Of a stretch of DNA of 64,000 bases, positions 1-7,580 are shown piece by piece. The notes beneath the pieces are model-generated. The model was not told the DNA's origin. It made no database searches and saw nothing but the letters and a program-made list of their open reading frames with translations. The DNA comes from Actinomycetospora chiangmaiensis DSM 45062 (lineage in GTDB: Bacteria; Actinomycetota; Actinomycetes; Mycobacteriales; Pseudonocardiaceae). Positions within the stretch are counted from its first letter, which is position 1; each line of letters begins with the position of its first letter. The stretch spans positions 104,247-168,246 of the forward strand of contig NZ_KB903229.1 in the NCBI RefSeq assembly GCF_000379625.1, given 5' to 3'. The translations under genes and the position numbers were made by a program.

Positions 1-659
1 CCCGCCACTTCCGGGCCGTGCCCTTCGAGAACCTGTCCATCCACCTCGGGGAACTGATCGATCTGCGACCCGAGGCGCTCTTCGACAAGATCGTGCACCG
101 TCGTCGTGGTGGCTTCTGTTACGAGCTCAACGGGCTGTTCGGGTGGCTGCTCGGCGAGCTCGGGTACGACGTCGGATTCCTCGGCGGCATCGTCCACACC
201 CCGAGGGGCGACACGGCTCCGCTGGCGCACCTGGCCCTGCAGGTCGACGGGCTCCTCGTCGACGTCGGGTTCGGCGGGTTCCCCGTCCTGCCGACCGCGC
301 TCGACGAGCCCTCGACGCAGATCGATCCGCAGCCGGACGGCGACGTCGAGGTCCGTGGACCCCACGGCGGGCGCGGCTACCGGCTCGAGCGCCGGGTGCG
401 GTCGCGCGCCGACTTCGGCCCCACCTGCTTCTGGACCGCGACCCACCCCGACTCCGGCTTCACCCACGGCCCCACGTGCTCGTTGCCGACCGCCGACGGC
501 GGGCGCGCGACCATGGCCGGCGCGCACCGCATCGTCACCGCCGCCGACGGCACCCGCACCGAGGACGACCTTCCCGACGACGAGGCCCTGGTCGCCTACC
601 GCGTCCTGTTCGGCATCGAGCTCGATCGCCTCCCGGTCGCGTTGCACCCGCCGTCGTGA
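1..659 (+). CDS. nat: Arylamine N-acetyltransferase, 5'-truncated by the window edge
   Basis: Transfers an acetyl group from acetyl-CoA to arylamines, hydrazines or related substrates in the cytosol. The frame is already open at the left edge and reads RHFRAVPFENL, the usual NAT motif that follows a roughly 35-residue N-terminus, so the true start is outside the window; the GTG at 18 is internal. The catalytic triad is visible: Cys in RGGFCYELN (codon at 117), His in LAHLALQV (228) and Asp in VDVGFGG (261). The family is normally about 270-280 residues, which fits a loss of 30-50 residues. No partner gene is visible. Physiological substrate is unknown; in mycobacteria NAT sits near sterol catabolism genes, but no such genes are seen here. 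Confidence 0.93.
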   Translation, partial: RHFRAVPFENLSIHLGELIDLRPEALFDKIVHRRRGGFCYELNGLFGWLLGELGYDVGFLGGIVHTPRGDTAPLAHLALQVDGLLVDVGFGGFPVLPTALDEPSTQIDPQPDGDVEVRGPHGGRGYRLERRVRSRADFGPTCFWTATHPDSGFTHGPTCSLPTADGGRATMAGAHRIVTAADGTRTEDDLPDDEALVAYRVLFGIELDRLPVALHPPS

Positions 660-820
660 TCGCGGCCCCGCTCAGCCTCGCCCTCGACCTGCTCGACGGC
701 CGCATCGCGATCCTCACCCGGTCGACCTCGGGACCGTACCGCCCAGCGACGTCGTCGACTGCCCGCCGGACGTCCCGGCCTGGTTGGTGTCGCGGCGGGT
801 CGAGCCGCGGCAGCCGCCGG

Positions 821-1216
821 TCACCGCTCCAGGAGGAACTCGGCCGAGCGCCACGCCGGAGAGTGCGCGTCGCCGAACCACGCTACGAGCGCTCCATGAG
901 TCACGCCGGCGTCCGGGAGCGGGAGGTCCCGCTGACCGGTCGGCCAGGGCTGACCGGTCGCAGCTGTCACGGCGTCCTGGACATGGCTCAGCACGGCACG
1001 AGCAGCAGCTGACGCTCGCTCGTCGGCGTTACGGTCATCGTCGAGGTCCTCCAGGGCGGCGGCCGTCCCGTTCCGACTCTCCGTCCCGTCCGGGCTCGAC
1101 ACGACGACATCCGACCCGTCGGCGGAGATCCGGAAGCCGGACTCTCTCAGCTCTGCCCCGAGCTGGTCACTGAGAAAGGCAGCGAGTTCACGGGACGTAG
1201 CACTGGTTCGGGACAA
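821..1216 (-). CDS. Small actinobacterial hypothetical protein
   Basis: I do not recognise a named family. The reading frame (about 131 residues) has the amino-acid make-up of a real soluble protein, acidic and Ala-rich, with a central predicted helix (LEDLDDDRNADERASAAARAV) and a C-terminal LVAWFGDAHSPAWRS motif. The start is uncertain: a TTG at 1216 is preceded by GGAGGGGAG at good distance, which would make it overlap the end of the upstream secreted-protein gene by 29 bases; no in-frame ATG lies in the protein-like part. The overlap suggests translation coupled to its neighbour. Codon use matches the surroundings. Existence is likely, start and function are not established. Confidence 0.5.
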   Translation of the reverse strand: MSRTSATSRELAAFLSDQLGAELRESGFRISADGSDVVVSSPDGTESRNGTAAALEDLDDDRNADERASAAARAVLSHVQDAVTAATGQPWPTGQRDLPLPDAGVTHGALVAWFGDAHSPAWRSAEFLLER

Positions 1217-1580
1217 AGTAGTGCTCCCCTCCGAAGCGATCGGTGTGCCAGGCCTCGATGGACACGAACGAACTGGACGGCAGGTCGCGCGGACTGATGC
1301 TTCCGTGCGGCTGGTAGTCCTGGGTCTTGTCGTCGACCTTACGGTTGTTGACGTAGACGTGAACCTTCCACGGGCCGTCGTTCGACCAGCTGTCATACAT
1401 GGCGATGTTCCAGGCGACGTACCGGTTCGGACTGGTCCGAACGTTGATCTGCCCCGTGTTCCCCTTGAAGCTGATGTCGTCGCACATAGGCACGACGCTG
1501 GTCGGCGAGGCGGACGCCGAACCTGCTCCCAAGCCCGCGGCGAGCAGGCTGAGGAGCAGGACGACGAACTTGAGCTGCAT
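1188..1580 (-). CDS. Small secreted hypothetical protein
   Basis: A 130-residue protein starting at ATG 1580, chosen because GGAGG lies 7 bases upstream and a signal peptide follows at once: MQLKF, a Leu/Ala-rich hydrophobic core and an ASA-SA cleavage region near residue 25. The mature part has two cysteines (PMCDD and NQCYVP), placed to form one disulfide between the N- and C-terminal ends, and alternating hydrophobic stretches typical of a beta-rich extracellular domain (YVAWNIAMYDSW, WKVHVYVNN). Compared with its neighbours it uses more A/T-ending codons and more Asn/Lys/Tyr, which may reflect transfer. No function can be assigned; likely exported by Sec and disulfide-linked. Confidence 0.72.
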   Translation of the reverse strand: MQLKFVVLLLSLLAAGLGAGSASASPTSVVPMCDDISFKGNTGQINVRTSPNRYVAWNIAMYDSWSNDGPWKVHVYVNNRKVDDKTQDYQPHGSISPRDLPSSSFVSIEAWHTDRFGGEHYFVPNQCYVP

Positions 1581-1669
1581 GTGAGCCTCCGGAGGACGGT
1601 CTGCCTTTGGGGGCTCGGACTTGCGAGCGAGCGGTTCGGTTCCGACTTTTTCCGGCGGATGTCGCCGTC

Positions 1670-2761
1670 CTAGGTGCCCATCCGGGCGAAGCCCACTTCC
1701 ACCGCCTCCGCGAACGGCGTCGGGTCGATGCCCTGCGCGGCCAGCCAGGCGTCGTCGTCGAACGTGGCGCGGTAGCGGTCGGCGCGGTCGCAGAGCAGTG
1801 TGACGATGCTGCCCCGTTCGCCCCGCGCGGCCATCTCGCCCGCCAGGTGCAGGGCGCCGCACACGTTGGTGCCGGTGGAGGGGCCCGCGTCGATCCCGAA
1901 ACGGTCGGCGAGGAACCGCATCGCCGCCACCGACCCGCCGTCGGGAACGCCGAGCATCCGGTCGACGACCCGCGGGACGAACGACGGCTCGACCCGCGGC
2001 CGCCCGATCCCCTCGATCCGTGAACCCGGTCCGGTCGGTTCCTCACCGGCGTAGTGGCGCAGGAAGGCCGAGCCCTCCGGGTCGACGACGGCGAGCCGGG
2101 TCGCGTGGCCGCGGTAGCGCAGGTAGCGGCCGATGGTCGCGCTCGTGCCGCCGGTGCCGGCGCCGACGACGATCCAGGTCGGGACCGGGTGCGCTTCCTC
2201 CGCGAGCTGGTCGAAGATCGACTCGGCGATGTTGTTGTTGCCGCGCCAGTCGGTCGCCCGCTCGGCGTGGGTGAACTGGTCGAGGTAGTGCCCGCCGCGC
2301 TCGTCGGCGATCCGGCGGGCTTCCGCGTAGACCTCGCCGGGGGAGTCGACGAACGCGCACGCCCCGCCCTCGCGCTCGATCAGGCGGACCTTCCGCGCGC
2401 TGGTCGAGCGGGCCATGACCGCCACGAAGGGCAGCCCGACGAGCCGCGCGAAGTACGCCTCGCTGACGGCGGTCGACCCGGACGAGGCCTCGACGACGGT
2501 GGTGCCGGGCCCGATGTCGCCGTTGCAGAGCGCGTAGAGGAACAGGCTGCGGGCGAGCCGGTGCTTGAGGCTGCCGGTCGGGTGCGTCGACTCGTCCTTG
2601 AGGTAGAGCTGGATGCCGCTCTCCTCCGCGTGCGGCAGCCGCAGGAGATGGGTGTCCGCCGACCGGCGGGTGTCGGCCGTGATCTGCCCGACGGCCCAGG
2701 TCACCCAGGTGCGGTCGACGGTCGTGGCGGGACGGACGTCGCGGAGCTCCACGCCCCGCAT
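1670..2761 (-). CDS. PLP-dependent cysteine synthase-like enzyme (Cds1 type)
   Basis: Fold-type II PLP enzyme of the cysteine synthase/cystathionine beta-synthase family. The PLP lysine is in PTGSLKHR (Lys66), and the phosphate-binding loop is [12 protein letters not shown]. The N-terminus and the [12 protein letters not shown] stretch resemble the mycobacterial L-cysteine desulfhydrase Cds1 group (Rv3684) rather than CysK/CysM, so the likely reaction is release of sulfide from cysteine; this is inference from sequence memory. 363 residues, near the family length. It starts 4 bases after the stop of the DUF4395 gene, with a thioredoxin-like gene further upstream on the same strand, suggesting a small sulfur/thiol redox group. 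Confidence 0.85.
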   Translation of the reverse strand: MRGVELRDVRPATTVDRTWVTWAVGQITADTRRSADTHLLRLPHAEESGIQLYLKDESTHPTGSLKHRLARSLFLYALCNGDIGPGTTVVEASSGSTAVSEAYFARLVGLPFVAVMARSTSARKVRLIEREGGACAFVDSPGEVYAEARRIADERGGHYLDQFTHAERATDWRGNNNIAESIFDQLAEEAHPVPTWIVVGAGTGGTSATIGRYLRYRGHATRLAVVDPEGSAFLRHYAGEEPTGPGSRIEGIGRPRVEPSFVPRVVDRMLGVPDGGSVAAMRFLADRFGIDAGPSTGTNVCGALHLAGEMAARGERGSIVTLLCDRADRYRATFDDDAWLAAQGIDPTPFAEAVEVGFARMGT

Positions 2762-2765
2762 GCTG

Positions 2766-3185
2766 TCAGGCGGTACGCGCGCCCCGGGCCCGGGCGATCA
2801 GCCCGTACATCTCGCAGCCGAGGCAGAACCCGAACGCGGCGTTGAGGAAGGCGGCGGCCAGGGCGAACGCGGTCGCGACGACGCCGAGGGCGGTCAGCCC
2901 GCCCAGGTACCCGGCGGCCGCGACGATCGTGAACACCAGACCGACCGTCTGCGAGAACCGCACCGGCGCGGCGTCCTCGGTCTCGGCCGGCGGACCGAGG
3001 CGCGGGCGCACCAGGACCCGGAACAGCGCGCCGTAGGGCGAGAGGCGCATTCCGAACAGCGAGGGCAGCGCGAACACGACGGCCTGGGCGAGCGCGAGCC
3101 AGCCGCTGCCGGTGATGAGGACGAGGGCGAGGACGACGGTCGTGATGGTGGCGGCGAACCGGACGCCGCGGGGGTCGAGCTGCAT
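2766..3185 (-). CDS. DUF4395 family membrane protein
   Basis: 139 residues with about four hydrophobic segments (roughly residues 12-28, 31-45, 78-97 and 100-122). A conserved FCLGCEMY motif close to the C-terminus gives a CxxC pair at the membrane boundary, typical of DUF4395. A GAGGAAG ribosome site 6 bases before the ATG supports the start. DUF4395 genes often lie next to thioredoxin-like or sulfurtransferase genes, as here, so a role in membrane thiol or sulfur chemistry is plausible but unproven. The downstream Cds1-like gene begins 4 bases after its stop. Confidence 0.85.
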   Translation of the reverse strand: MQLDPRGVRFAATITTVVLALVLITGSGWLALAQAVVFALPSLFGMRLSPYGALFRVLVRPRLGPPAETEDAAPVRFSQTVGLVFTIVAAAGYLGGLTALGVVATAFALAAAFLNAAFGFCLGCEMYGLIARARGARTA

Positions 3186-3293
3186 GGGTGCTTCCTCTGG
3201 GGGGTGGTGGGCGCGTGAGTCAGCGGCCCGGACAGAGGTCCGCGGCGAGGCGGCCGAAGTCGACCGCGCGTCGTCGGGTGAGCACGTCGTCGA

Positions 3294-3725
3294 TCATCGG
3301 GCGCAGGTGAGCTCGCTGTCCAGCGCCTCGAGCAGTTCCCGACGACGGGGCACGCCGGACACCCGCAGCAGCTCCCGTCCGTCGCGGGCGAACGCGACGG
3401 TGGTGGGGGTGCGCATGACGTCGAGCGTGCGCGCGACCTCGGGGCGCTCGGCGATGTCGACCTCGACGTGGCGGAGCCCGTCGCGGGTCCCGCTCAACTC
3501 CGTCAGCTGCGCCGCGGTCTGTCGGCACGGCGTGCAGATCGGCGAGGACAGCTGGAGCAGGAGCACGCGGTCGTCGGCCTGCGGGGCGAGGCCGGCCAGC
3601 TCCCAACCCGGCGTGACGCGACCCGCCGTCGTGACGATGCGGCCGTTCCGCGCGCGCAGGAGGACGCCGACGACGGACGCGGCGGCGAGCACGACCAGGA
3701 CGACGATCAGGCCGGTGACGGACAC
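3294..3725 (-). CDS. Membrane-anchored thioredoxin-fold protein
   Basis: Thioredoxin-like protein with an N-terminal hydrophobic anchor (TGLIVVLVVLAAASVVGVLL), then a thioredoxin fold with the active site SPICTPCRQ (CTPC) and a cis-Pro region MRTPTTVAF. Likely a thiol-disulfide exchange protein on the outer face of the membrane. The start is set at GTG 3725, directly before the anchor; an ATG at 3830 would add 35 disordered residues and is possible. It is followed on the same strand by DUF4395 and the cysteine synthase-like gene, a recurrent association. Ribosome site is weak. Substrate unknown. Confidence 0.8.
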   Translation of the reverse strand: MSVTGLIVVLVVLAAASVVGVLLRARNGRIVTTAGRVTPGWELAGLAPQADDRVLLLQLSSPICTPCRQTAAQLTELSGTRDGLRHVEVDIAERPEVARTLDVMRTPTTVAFARDGRELLRVSGVPRRRELLEALDSELTCAR

Positions 3726-3923
3726 GTCCGGCTCAACCCCGCCCGACGACGGCCTGTTCCCCGCGCACCCGGTCTCCGGCCGGCGCCCGACCGTCAGCGG
3801 CCCGGTCGATCCGGTGCCGGCCGTGGCCAACCACTGACACCCGTGGTCAGCGGTGCGCCACCCTCGTCCCGTCGACCCCGCCCGATCGGGGCGCCGGGGA
3901 GGTCCCCTACACTCGGTCCTGCT

Positions 3924-3997
3924 GCCGCCTTAGCTCAGTCGGCCAGAGCAACGCACTCGTAATGCGTAGGTCTCGGGTTCGAATCCCGAAGGCGGCT
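3924..3997 (+). tRNA. tRNA-Thr (anticodon CGT)
   Basis: A 74-base cloverleaf: acceptor stem GCCGCCT paired with AGGCGGC and discriminator T, D-loop TAGCTCAGTCGG, anticodon stem ACGCA/TGCGT with loop CTCGTAA, and T-arm CGGGTTCGAATCCCG. The anticodon at 3958-3960 is CGT, reading ACG (Thr). CCA is not encoded. A terminator follows within 10 bases. Confidence 0.97.
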
Positions 3998-4006
3998 CCG
4001 TAGGAC

Positions 4007-4041
4007 AGGGCCGGTCCGGAGTCATCCGGGCCGGCCTTTCT
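4007..4041 (+). terminator. Intrinsic terminator after tRNA-Thr
   Basis: Inverted repeat AGGGCCGGTCCGGA / TCCGGGCCGGCCTT with a short loop, followed by TTTCT. It lies between the tRNA and the chitosanase gene on the same strand. Confidence 0.75.
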
Positions 4042-4063
4042 GCCGTCAGGGGAGGACGTCCGG

Positions 4064-4963
4064 GTGCAGACCCTGCCGAGACGGTCGCTCACGGCGGTGG
4101 GGGTCGCGGCCGTGCTGCTGGTCGCGGCCGCGTGTGGCAGCCCGCAGGTACCCGCCGTCGCGCCCCTGGCCGCGACGCCCACGGCCCCCGCTCCCCCGAT
4201 CGCGCCCCCTCCCCCCGCGCCGCCGACGACCACCACCACCGCGACCCCGGCGTCGGCCGACCTGCACGACCCGGCGCTCAAGGACATCGCGATGCAACTG
4301 GTGTCGAGCGCCGAGAACTCGTCGCTGGACTGGCGCGCCCAGTACGGCTACCTGCAGGACATCGGCGACGGGCGGGGCTACACCGGCGGGATCATCGGCT
4401 TCACGTCCGGGACCGGCGACATGCTGACGCTGGTCCGGAACTACACCGCCGCCGTGCCGGGCAACCCGCTCGCGGAGTTCCTCCCGGCCCTGCGTGCGGT
4501 GAACGGGAGCGATTCGCACGACGGCCTCGGCGCGGCGTTCGAGGACGCGTGGCGGGAGGCCGCCACCGACCGTCGGTTCACGGCCGCGCAGGACCGTCTC
4601 CGCGACTCGGCCTACTTCGACCCCGCCGTCGCGGCGGCGAGGGCCGACGGCCTGCCGCCGCTCGGTCAGTTCGCCTACTACGACGCGATCGTGGTGCACG
4701 GCCCCGGCGACGACGCCGCGAGCTTCGGCGGCATCCGGGCCGCGGCGAAGGACCGGGCGAGGACCCCGGCCCAGGGCGGTGACCTCGCCGACTACCTCGA
4801 CGCCTTCTGGCAGGTGCGGATCGCGGTGATGCGCTCCGAACCCGCCCACACCGACGTCACCCGCATCACCGACGTGCAGCAGAAGTTCGCCCGCGAGGGG
4901 AACTACGCGCTCCGGACGCCGCTGACCTTCTCGGTCTACGGGGACCGCTTCACCGTCCCGTGA
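4064..4963 (+). CDS. GH46 chitosanase, predicted lipoprotein
   Basis: Endo-hydrolase of chitosan, family GH46. The two catalytic acids are in place: Glu84 in SSAENS and Asp102 in GDGRGYTGG, 18 residues apart as in the Streptomyces enzyme. A lipoprotein signal precedes (LVAAAC, Cys24), followed by a Pro/Thr-rich linker (about residues 28-66), so the enzyme is probably tethered to the outer membrane face rather than freely secreted. 299 residues including the linker. GTG 4064 is chosen because AGGGGAGG lies 8 bases before it and the signal peptide begins there. It stands alone between the tRNA and DUF4267. Presumed role is use of fungal or arthropod chitosan. Confidence 0.9.
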   Translation: MQTLPRRSLTAVGVAAVLLVAAACGSPQVPAVAPLAATPTAPAPPIAPPPPAPPTTTTTATPASADLHDPALKDIAMQLVSSAENSSLDWRAQYGYLQDIGDGRGYTGGIIGFTSGTGDMLTLVRNYTAAVPGNPLAEFLPALRAVNGSDSHDGLGAAFEDAWREAATDRRFTAAQDRLRDSAYFDPAVAAARADGLPPLGQFAYYDAIVVHGPGDDAASFGGIRAAAKDRARTPAQGGDLADYLDAFWQVRIAVMRSEPAHTDVTRITDVQQKFAREGNYALRTPLTFSVYGDRFTVP

Positions 4964-4972
4964 CTCCTACTT

Positions 4973-4985
4973 CTAGCAGTGCTAG
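4973..4985. promoter_or_regulatory. Palindromic operator, upstream copy (DUF4267 gene)
   Basis: Perfect inverted repeat CTAGC-AGT-GCTAG located 55 bases before the DUF4267 start. A second copy with a different spacer lies at 5023-5035, and an isolated TCTAGCG half-site occurs between them. The arrangement suggests a dimeric repressor, probably TetR- or MarR-type; no such regulator gene is adjacent. Confidence 0.6.
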
Positions 4986-5022
4986 CGAAACGAGCGCCCG
5001 TGGTCTAGCGTTGCCCCAGACG

Positions 5023-5035
5023 CTAGCACCGCTAG
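5023..5035. promoter_or_regulatory. Palindromic operator, downstream copy (DUF4267 gene)
   Basis: CTAGC-ACC-GCTAG, same arms as the copy at 4973-4985. Its right end merges with the ribosome binding sequence GCTAGGAGAC just before the ATG, so a bound repressor would block both transcription and the start of the leader. Confidence 0.6.
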
Positions 5036-5040
5036 GAGAC

Positions 5041-5454
5041 ATGATGACCACGCTGCGCACGACGCTCGGCACCTCCCGCTCCCACCGCGCCGGAGTCCTC
5101 GGACTCGGGGCGGCGGCGGTCGCGATCATCCCGATCGGGGTGCGCTTCCTCGCCGCCCCCAAGGCGGCCCAGGCCGGCTACGGGCTCACGACGACGCCGG
5201 AGAACCCCTACGGCCGGGCCAAGGGCATCCGCGACATCGCGACCGGACTCATGACGCTCGCCGTCCTCGCGCGCGGCGACGGTCGCCTCGCGGGCCAGGT
5301 CGGTCTCGCGGCCGCCACGATCCCGCTCGGCGACATGGTCGTGGTGCTGCGCAGCGGCGGTCGGCCCCAGGACGCGTTCGGGATCCACGGGGCGACCTGC
5401 CTCGTCATGGCCGCGTCCGCCGCCGCGCTGCTCGCGGATCGCCGCCGGAATTGA
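5041..5454 (+). CDS. DUF4267 family small membrane protein
   Basis: 137 residues, four hydrophobic segments (about 18-40, 62-78, 88-105, 112-130) and the conserved NPYGRAKGIRDIATG motif of DUF4267. Function unknown in the family; members are often single genes under local repressors. The start is one of two adjacent ATGs (5041 or 5044) preceded by TAGGAG. Two CTAGC palindromes upstream point to tight repression and induction by an unknown signal. A GTG further upstream (4960) would read through both operators and is not favoured. Confidence 0.85.
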   Translation: MMTTLRTTLGTSRSHRAGVLGLGAAAVAIIPIGVRFLAAPKAAQAGYGLTTTPENPYGRAKGIRDIATGLMTLAVLARGDGRLAGQVGLAAATIPLGDMVVVLRSGGRPQDAFGIHGATCLVMAASAAALLADRRRN

Positions 5455-5682
5455 TGGAAACATCGCATCGCTCCCGGCGTCGTACCCGCAGGTAGTGCCG
5501 TACGGTGCGCCGCTGCCGATTCTCCCAGTAGTGGCCGCCGTTCGGACCAGAGATCCGGACGAATCTTCCCGTTACCGCGCGTTGCTTATGATCCACGGTA
5601 ACGGGAACGTCCGGTAAGGGACACCGCCTGTCCGGAATACCTCTCATGGCGGCCTGACGGGAAAGGCCGCACAGTCGAATTC

Positions 5683-6705
5683 ATGAGAGCGGCACAGCGC
5701 TACGACGACGTGGTGATCACGGGGCTGGCGCACGTCGACGCGCCGCACGTGGTCACCTCCACCGAGCTCGAGGACCGGCTGGCCGGCACCCTCGGGCGGC
5801 TCCGCATCACGCCGGGCCTGCTCGAGAAGCTGTCGGGCATCGTCGAGCGCCGGGTGTGGGACGACGGCACGATGCCGAGCGAGGTGGCAGCCCGGGCCGG
5901 CGAGAAGGCCCTTGCCGCCAGCGGGATCGACCGCGACGACATCGGCATCCTGATCAACACCTCGGTGTCGCGGGACCATCTCGAACCGTCGACCGCGAGC
6001 ATCGTGCACGGTCGCATGGAATTGTCGCCCGAGGCGGGCAATTTCGACCTCGGCAACGCGTGCCTGGGATTCCTCAACGGCATGAACGTCGTCGCGACGA
6101 TGATCGGGGCGGGCGAGATCGACCACGGGCTCGTCGTGGCGGGGGAGACCAGTCGATTCGCCATGGAATCGACGATCGCGCGCCTCGCGGGCGACGACGC
6201 GACGCGGAAGATGTTCCACCAGCAGTTCGCGACCCTCACCGTCGGCTCCGGCGCGGTCGCGATGGTGCTGTCCCGCGGCACGAGCGGCCACCGCTTCCTC
6301 GGCGGCCTCGGCCGGGCGAGCACGATGGGGAACTCGGAGCTGTGCGTCGGGCAGGCCGACGAGATGCGCACCGACTCCGGCGGGCTGCTCGCGGCCGGGA
6401 TGGAGCTCGCCGGGCGGGCCTGGAAGGACGCCGTCTCGGCCTTCGACTGGGACACCGACTCCTACGACGTCTACTGCCTGCACCAGGTCTCGAAGGTCCA
6501 CACCCGCGCCGTCGCCGACCAGCTCGGTCTCGACATCGCCCGGTTCCCGTCGCAGTTCCCGCGCTTCGGCAACATCGGCCCGGCCGGGGTGCCGACGGTG
6601 CTGTCGAAGGCGGTCGAGGACGGCACCGTCACCGACGGGTCCCGCGTGATGCTCATGGGGGTCGGCAGCGGGATCAACGCCGCGGCCGCCGAGGTGATCT
6701 GGTGA
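5683..6705 (+). CDS. oleA: OleA, thiolase-fold 3-oxoacyl-ACP synthase III-like condensing enzyme
   Basis: First enzyme of the Ole pathway: head-to-head Claisen condensation of two fatty acyl-CoAs to a 2-alkyl-3-ketoacid. The thiolase triad is visible as Cys127 (GNACLGF), His267 (YCLHQVS) and Asn297 (FGNIGP). 340 residues, the normal OleA length, and the DLGNACLGFLNGMN region matches OleA rather than FabH. It heads a four-gene operon in which each junction is a 4-base GTGA overlap (oleB starts at 6702). Upstream 5455-5682 holds no gene; I see no clear operator there. Whether final products are olefins or beta-lactones depends on OleB activity. Confidence 0.93.
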   Translation: MRAAQRYDDVVITGLAHVDAPHVVTSTELEDRLAGTLGRLRITPGLLEKLSGIVERRVWDDGTMPSEVAARAGEKALAASGIDRDDIGILINTSVSRDHLEPSTASIVHGRMELSPEAGNFDLGNACLGFLNGMNVVATMIGAGEIDHGLVVAGETSRFAMESTIARLAGDDATRKMFHQQFATLTVGSGAVAMVLSRGTSGHRFLGGLGRASTMGNSELCVGQADEMRTDSGGLLAAGMELAGRAWKDAVSAFDWDTDSYDVYCLHQVSKVHTRAVADQLGLDIARFPSQFPRFGNIGPAGVPTVLSKAVEDGTVTDGSRVMLMGVGSGINAAAAEVIW

Positions 6706-7580
6706 CCACCGGCTTCACGATCGAGCAGCGGACGGTCGAGATCGGCGGCCACACCATGGCCTACGTCGACGAGGGCGCCGGCACCCCGGTGCTGCACGTC
6801 CACGGCAACCCGACGTGGTCGTTCTACTTCCGCTCGCTGCTCACCACCCTGCCCGACGACGGGTTCCGCGCGATCGCGCCCGACCACATCGGCATGGGCC
6901 GCTCGGACAAGCCCGCGCTCGACGCGTACCCGCACACCCTCGCCCGTCGCGTCGCCGACCTCACGGAGTTCGTCGAGCACCTCGATCTCGACGAGCCGCT
7001 GCACCTCGTCGTGCACGACTGGGGCGGGCCGATCGGGCTCTCGTGGGCCGCCGAGCACCTCGACCGCGTCGACCGCATCGTGATCCTCAACAGCGCCGCG
7101 TTCCCGCTGCCCGCCGACAAGCGGATCCCGTGGACGCTGCAGGCTGCCCGGCTCCCCGTCGTCGGGGACGTGCTGGTGCGCCGCTTCAACGCCTTCTCGC
7201 TGGGCGCGCTCGCCCTCGGCAGCGGCCGGCCGTGGCTCGGCGCCGAGGCCCGCCGCGGGCTGCTCGCCCCGTACGACTCACCGGAGCACCGCGTCGCCGT
7301 CCACGCCTTCGTCCAGGACATCCCGACCGGCCCCGACGACCCGGCCCACCCCGTCCTGGAACGCCTCGCGGCGCGGCTGCCCGAGCTCGACAGGCACCCC
7401 GTCCAGGTGCACTGGGGGATGAAGGACCCGGTCTTCGACGACACGATCCTGCGTCACCTCGTCGCGCACCTGCCCCACGCCGAGGTGCACCGCTACCCCG
7501 ACGCCGGGCACTACGTCCTCGAGGACGCCGCGGACCGGATCGTGCCCCGCGTCCGCCGCTTCCTGACGGCGGGTCGGTGA
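6702..7580 (+). CDS. oleB: OleB, alpha/beta-hydrolase beta-lactone decarboxylase
   Basis: Haloalkane-dehalogenase-like alpha/beta hydrolase; in Ole pathways it converts the beta-lactone to a cis-olefin and CO2. Visible features: HGNPTWS oxyanion region (residues 34-40), nucleophile Asp106 in HDWGGP, and catalytic His270 in DAGHYV. 292 residues. GTG 6702 overlaps the oleA stop by 4 bases. OleB is a separate protein here; in several actinobacteria (for example Micrococcus) OleB and OleC are fused, and in the Nocardia nocardiolactone cluster a separate OleB is absent, so this layout is informative about the product. The Asp nucleophile being intact argues for activity. Confidence 0.92.
   Translation: MTTGFTIEQRTVEIGGHTMAYVDEGAGTPVLHVHGNPTWSFYFRSLLTTLPDDGFRAIAPDHIGMGRSDKPALDAYPHTLARRVADLTEFVEHLDLDEPLHLVVHDWGGPIGLSWAAEHLDRVDRIVILNSAAFPLPADKRIPWTLQAARLPVVGDVLVRRFNAFSLGALALGSGRPWLGAEARRGLLAPYDSPEHRVAVHAFVQDIPTGPDDPAHPVLERLAARLPELDRHPVQVHWGMKDPVFDDTILRHLVAHLPHAEVHRYPDAGHYVLEDAADRIVPRVRRFLTAGR

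Noticed and set aside
5405-5647. Small minus-strand gene before oleA
   Set aside because: Arg-rich translation, no ribosome site, overlaps the end of DUF4267; more likely leader/spacer DNA.
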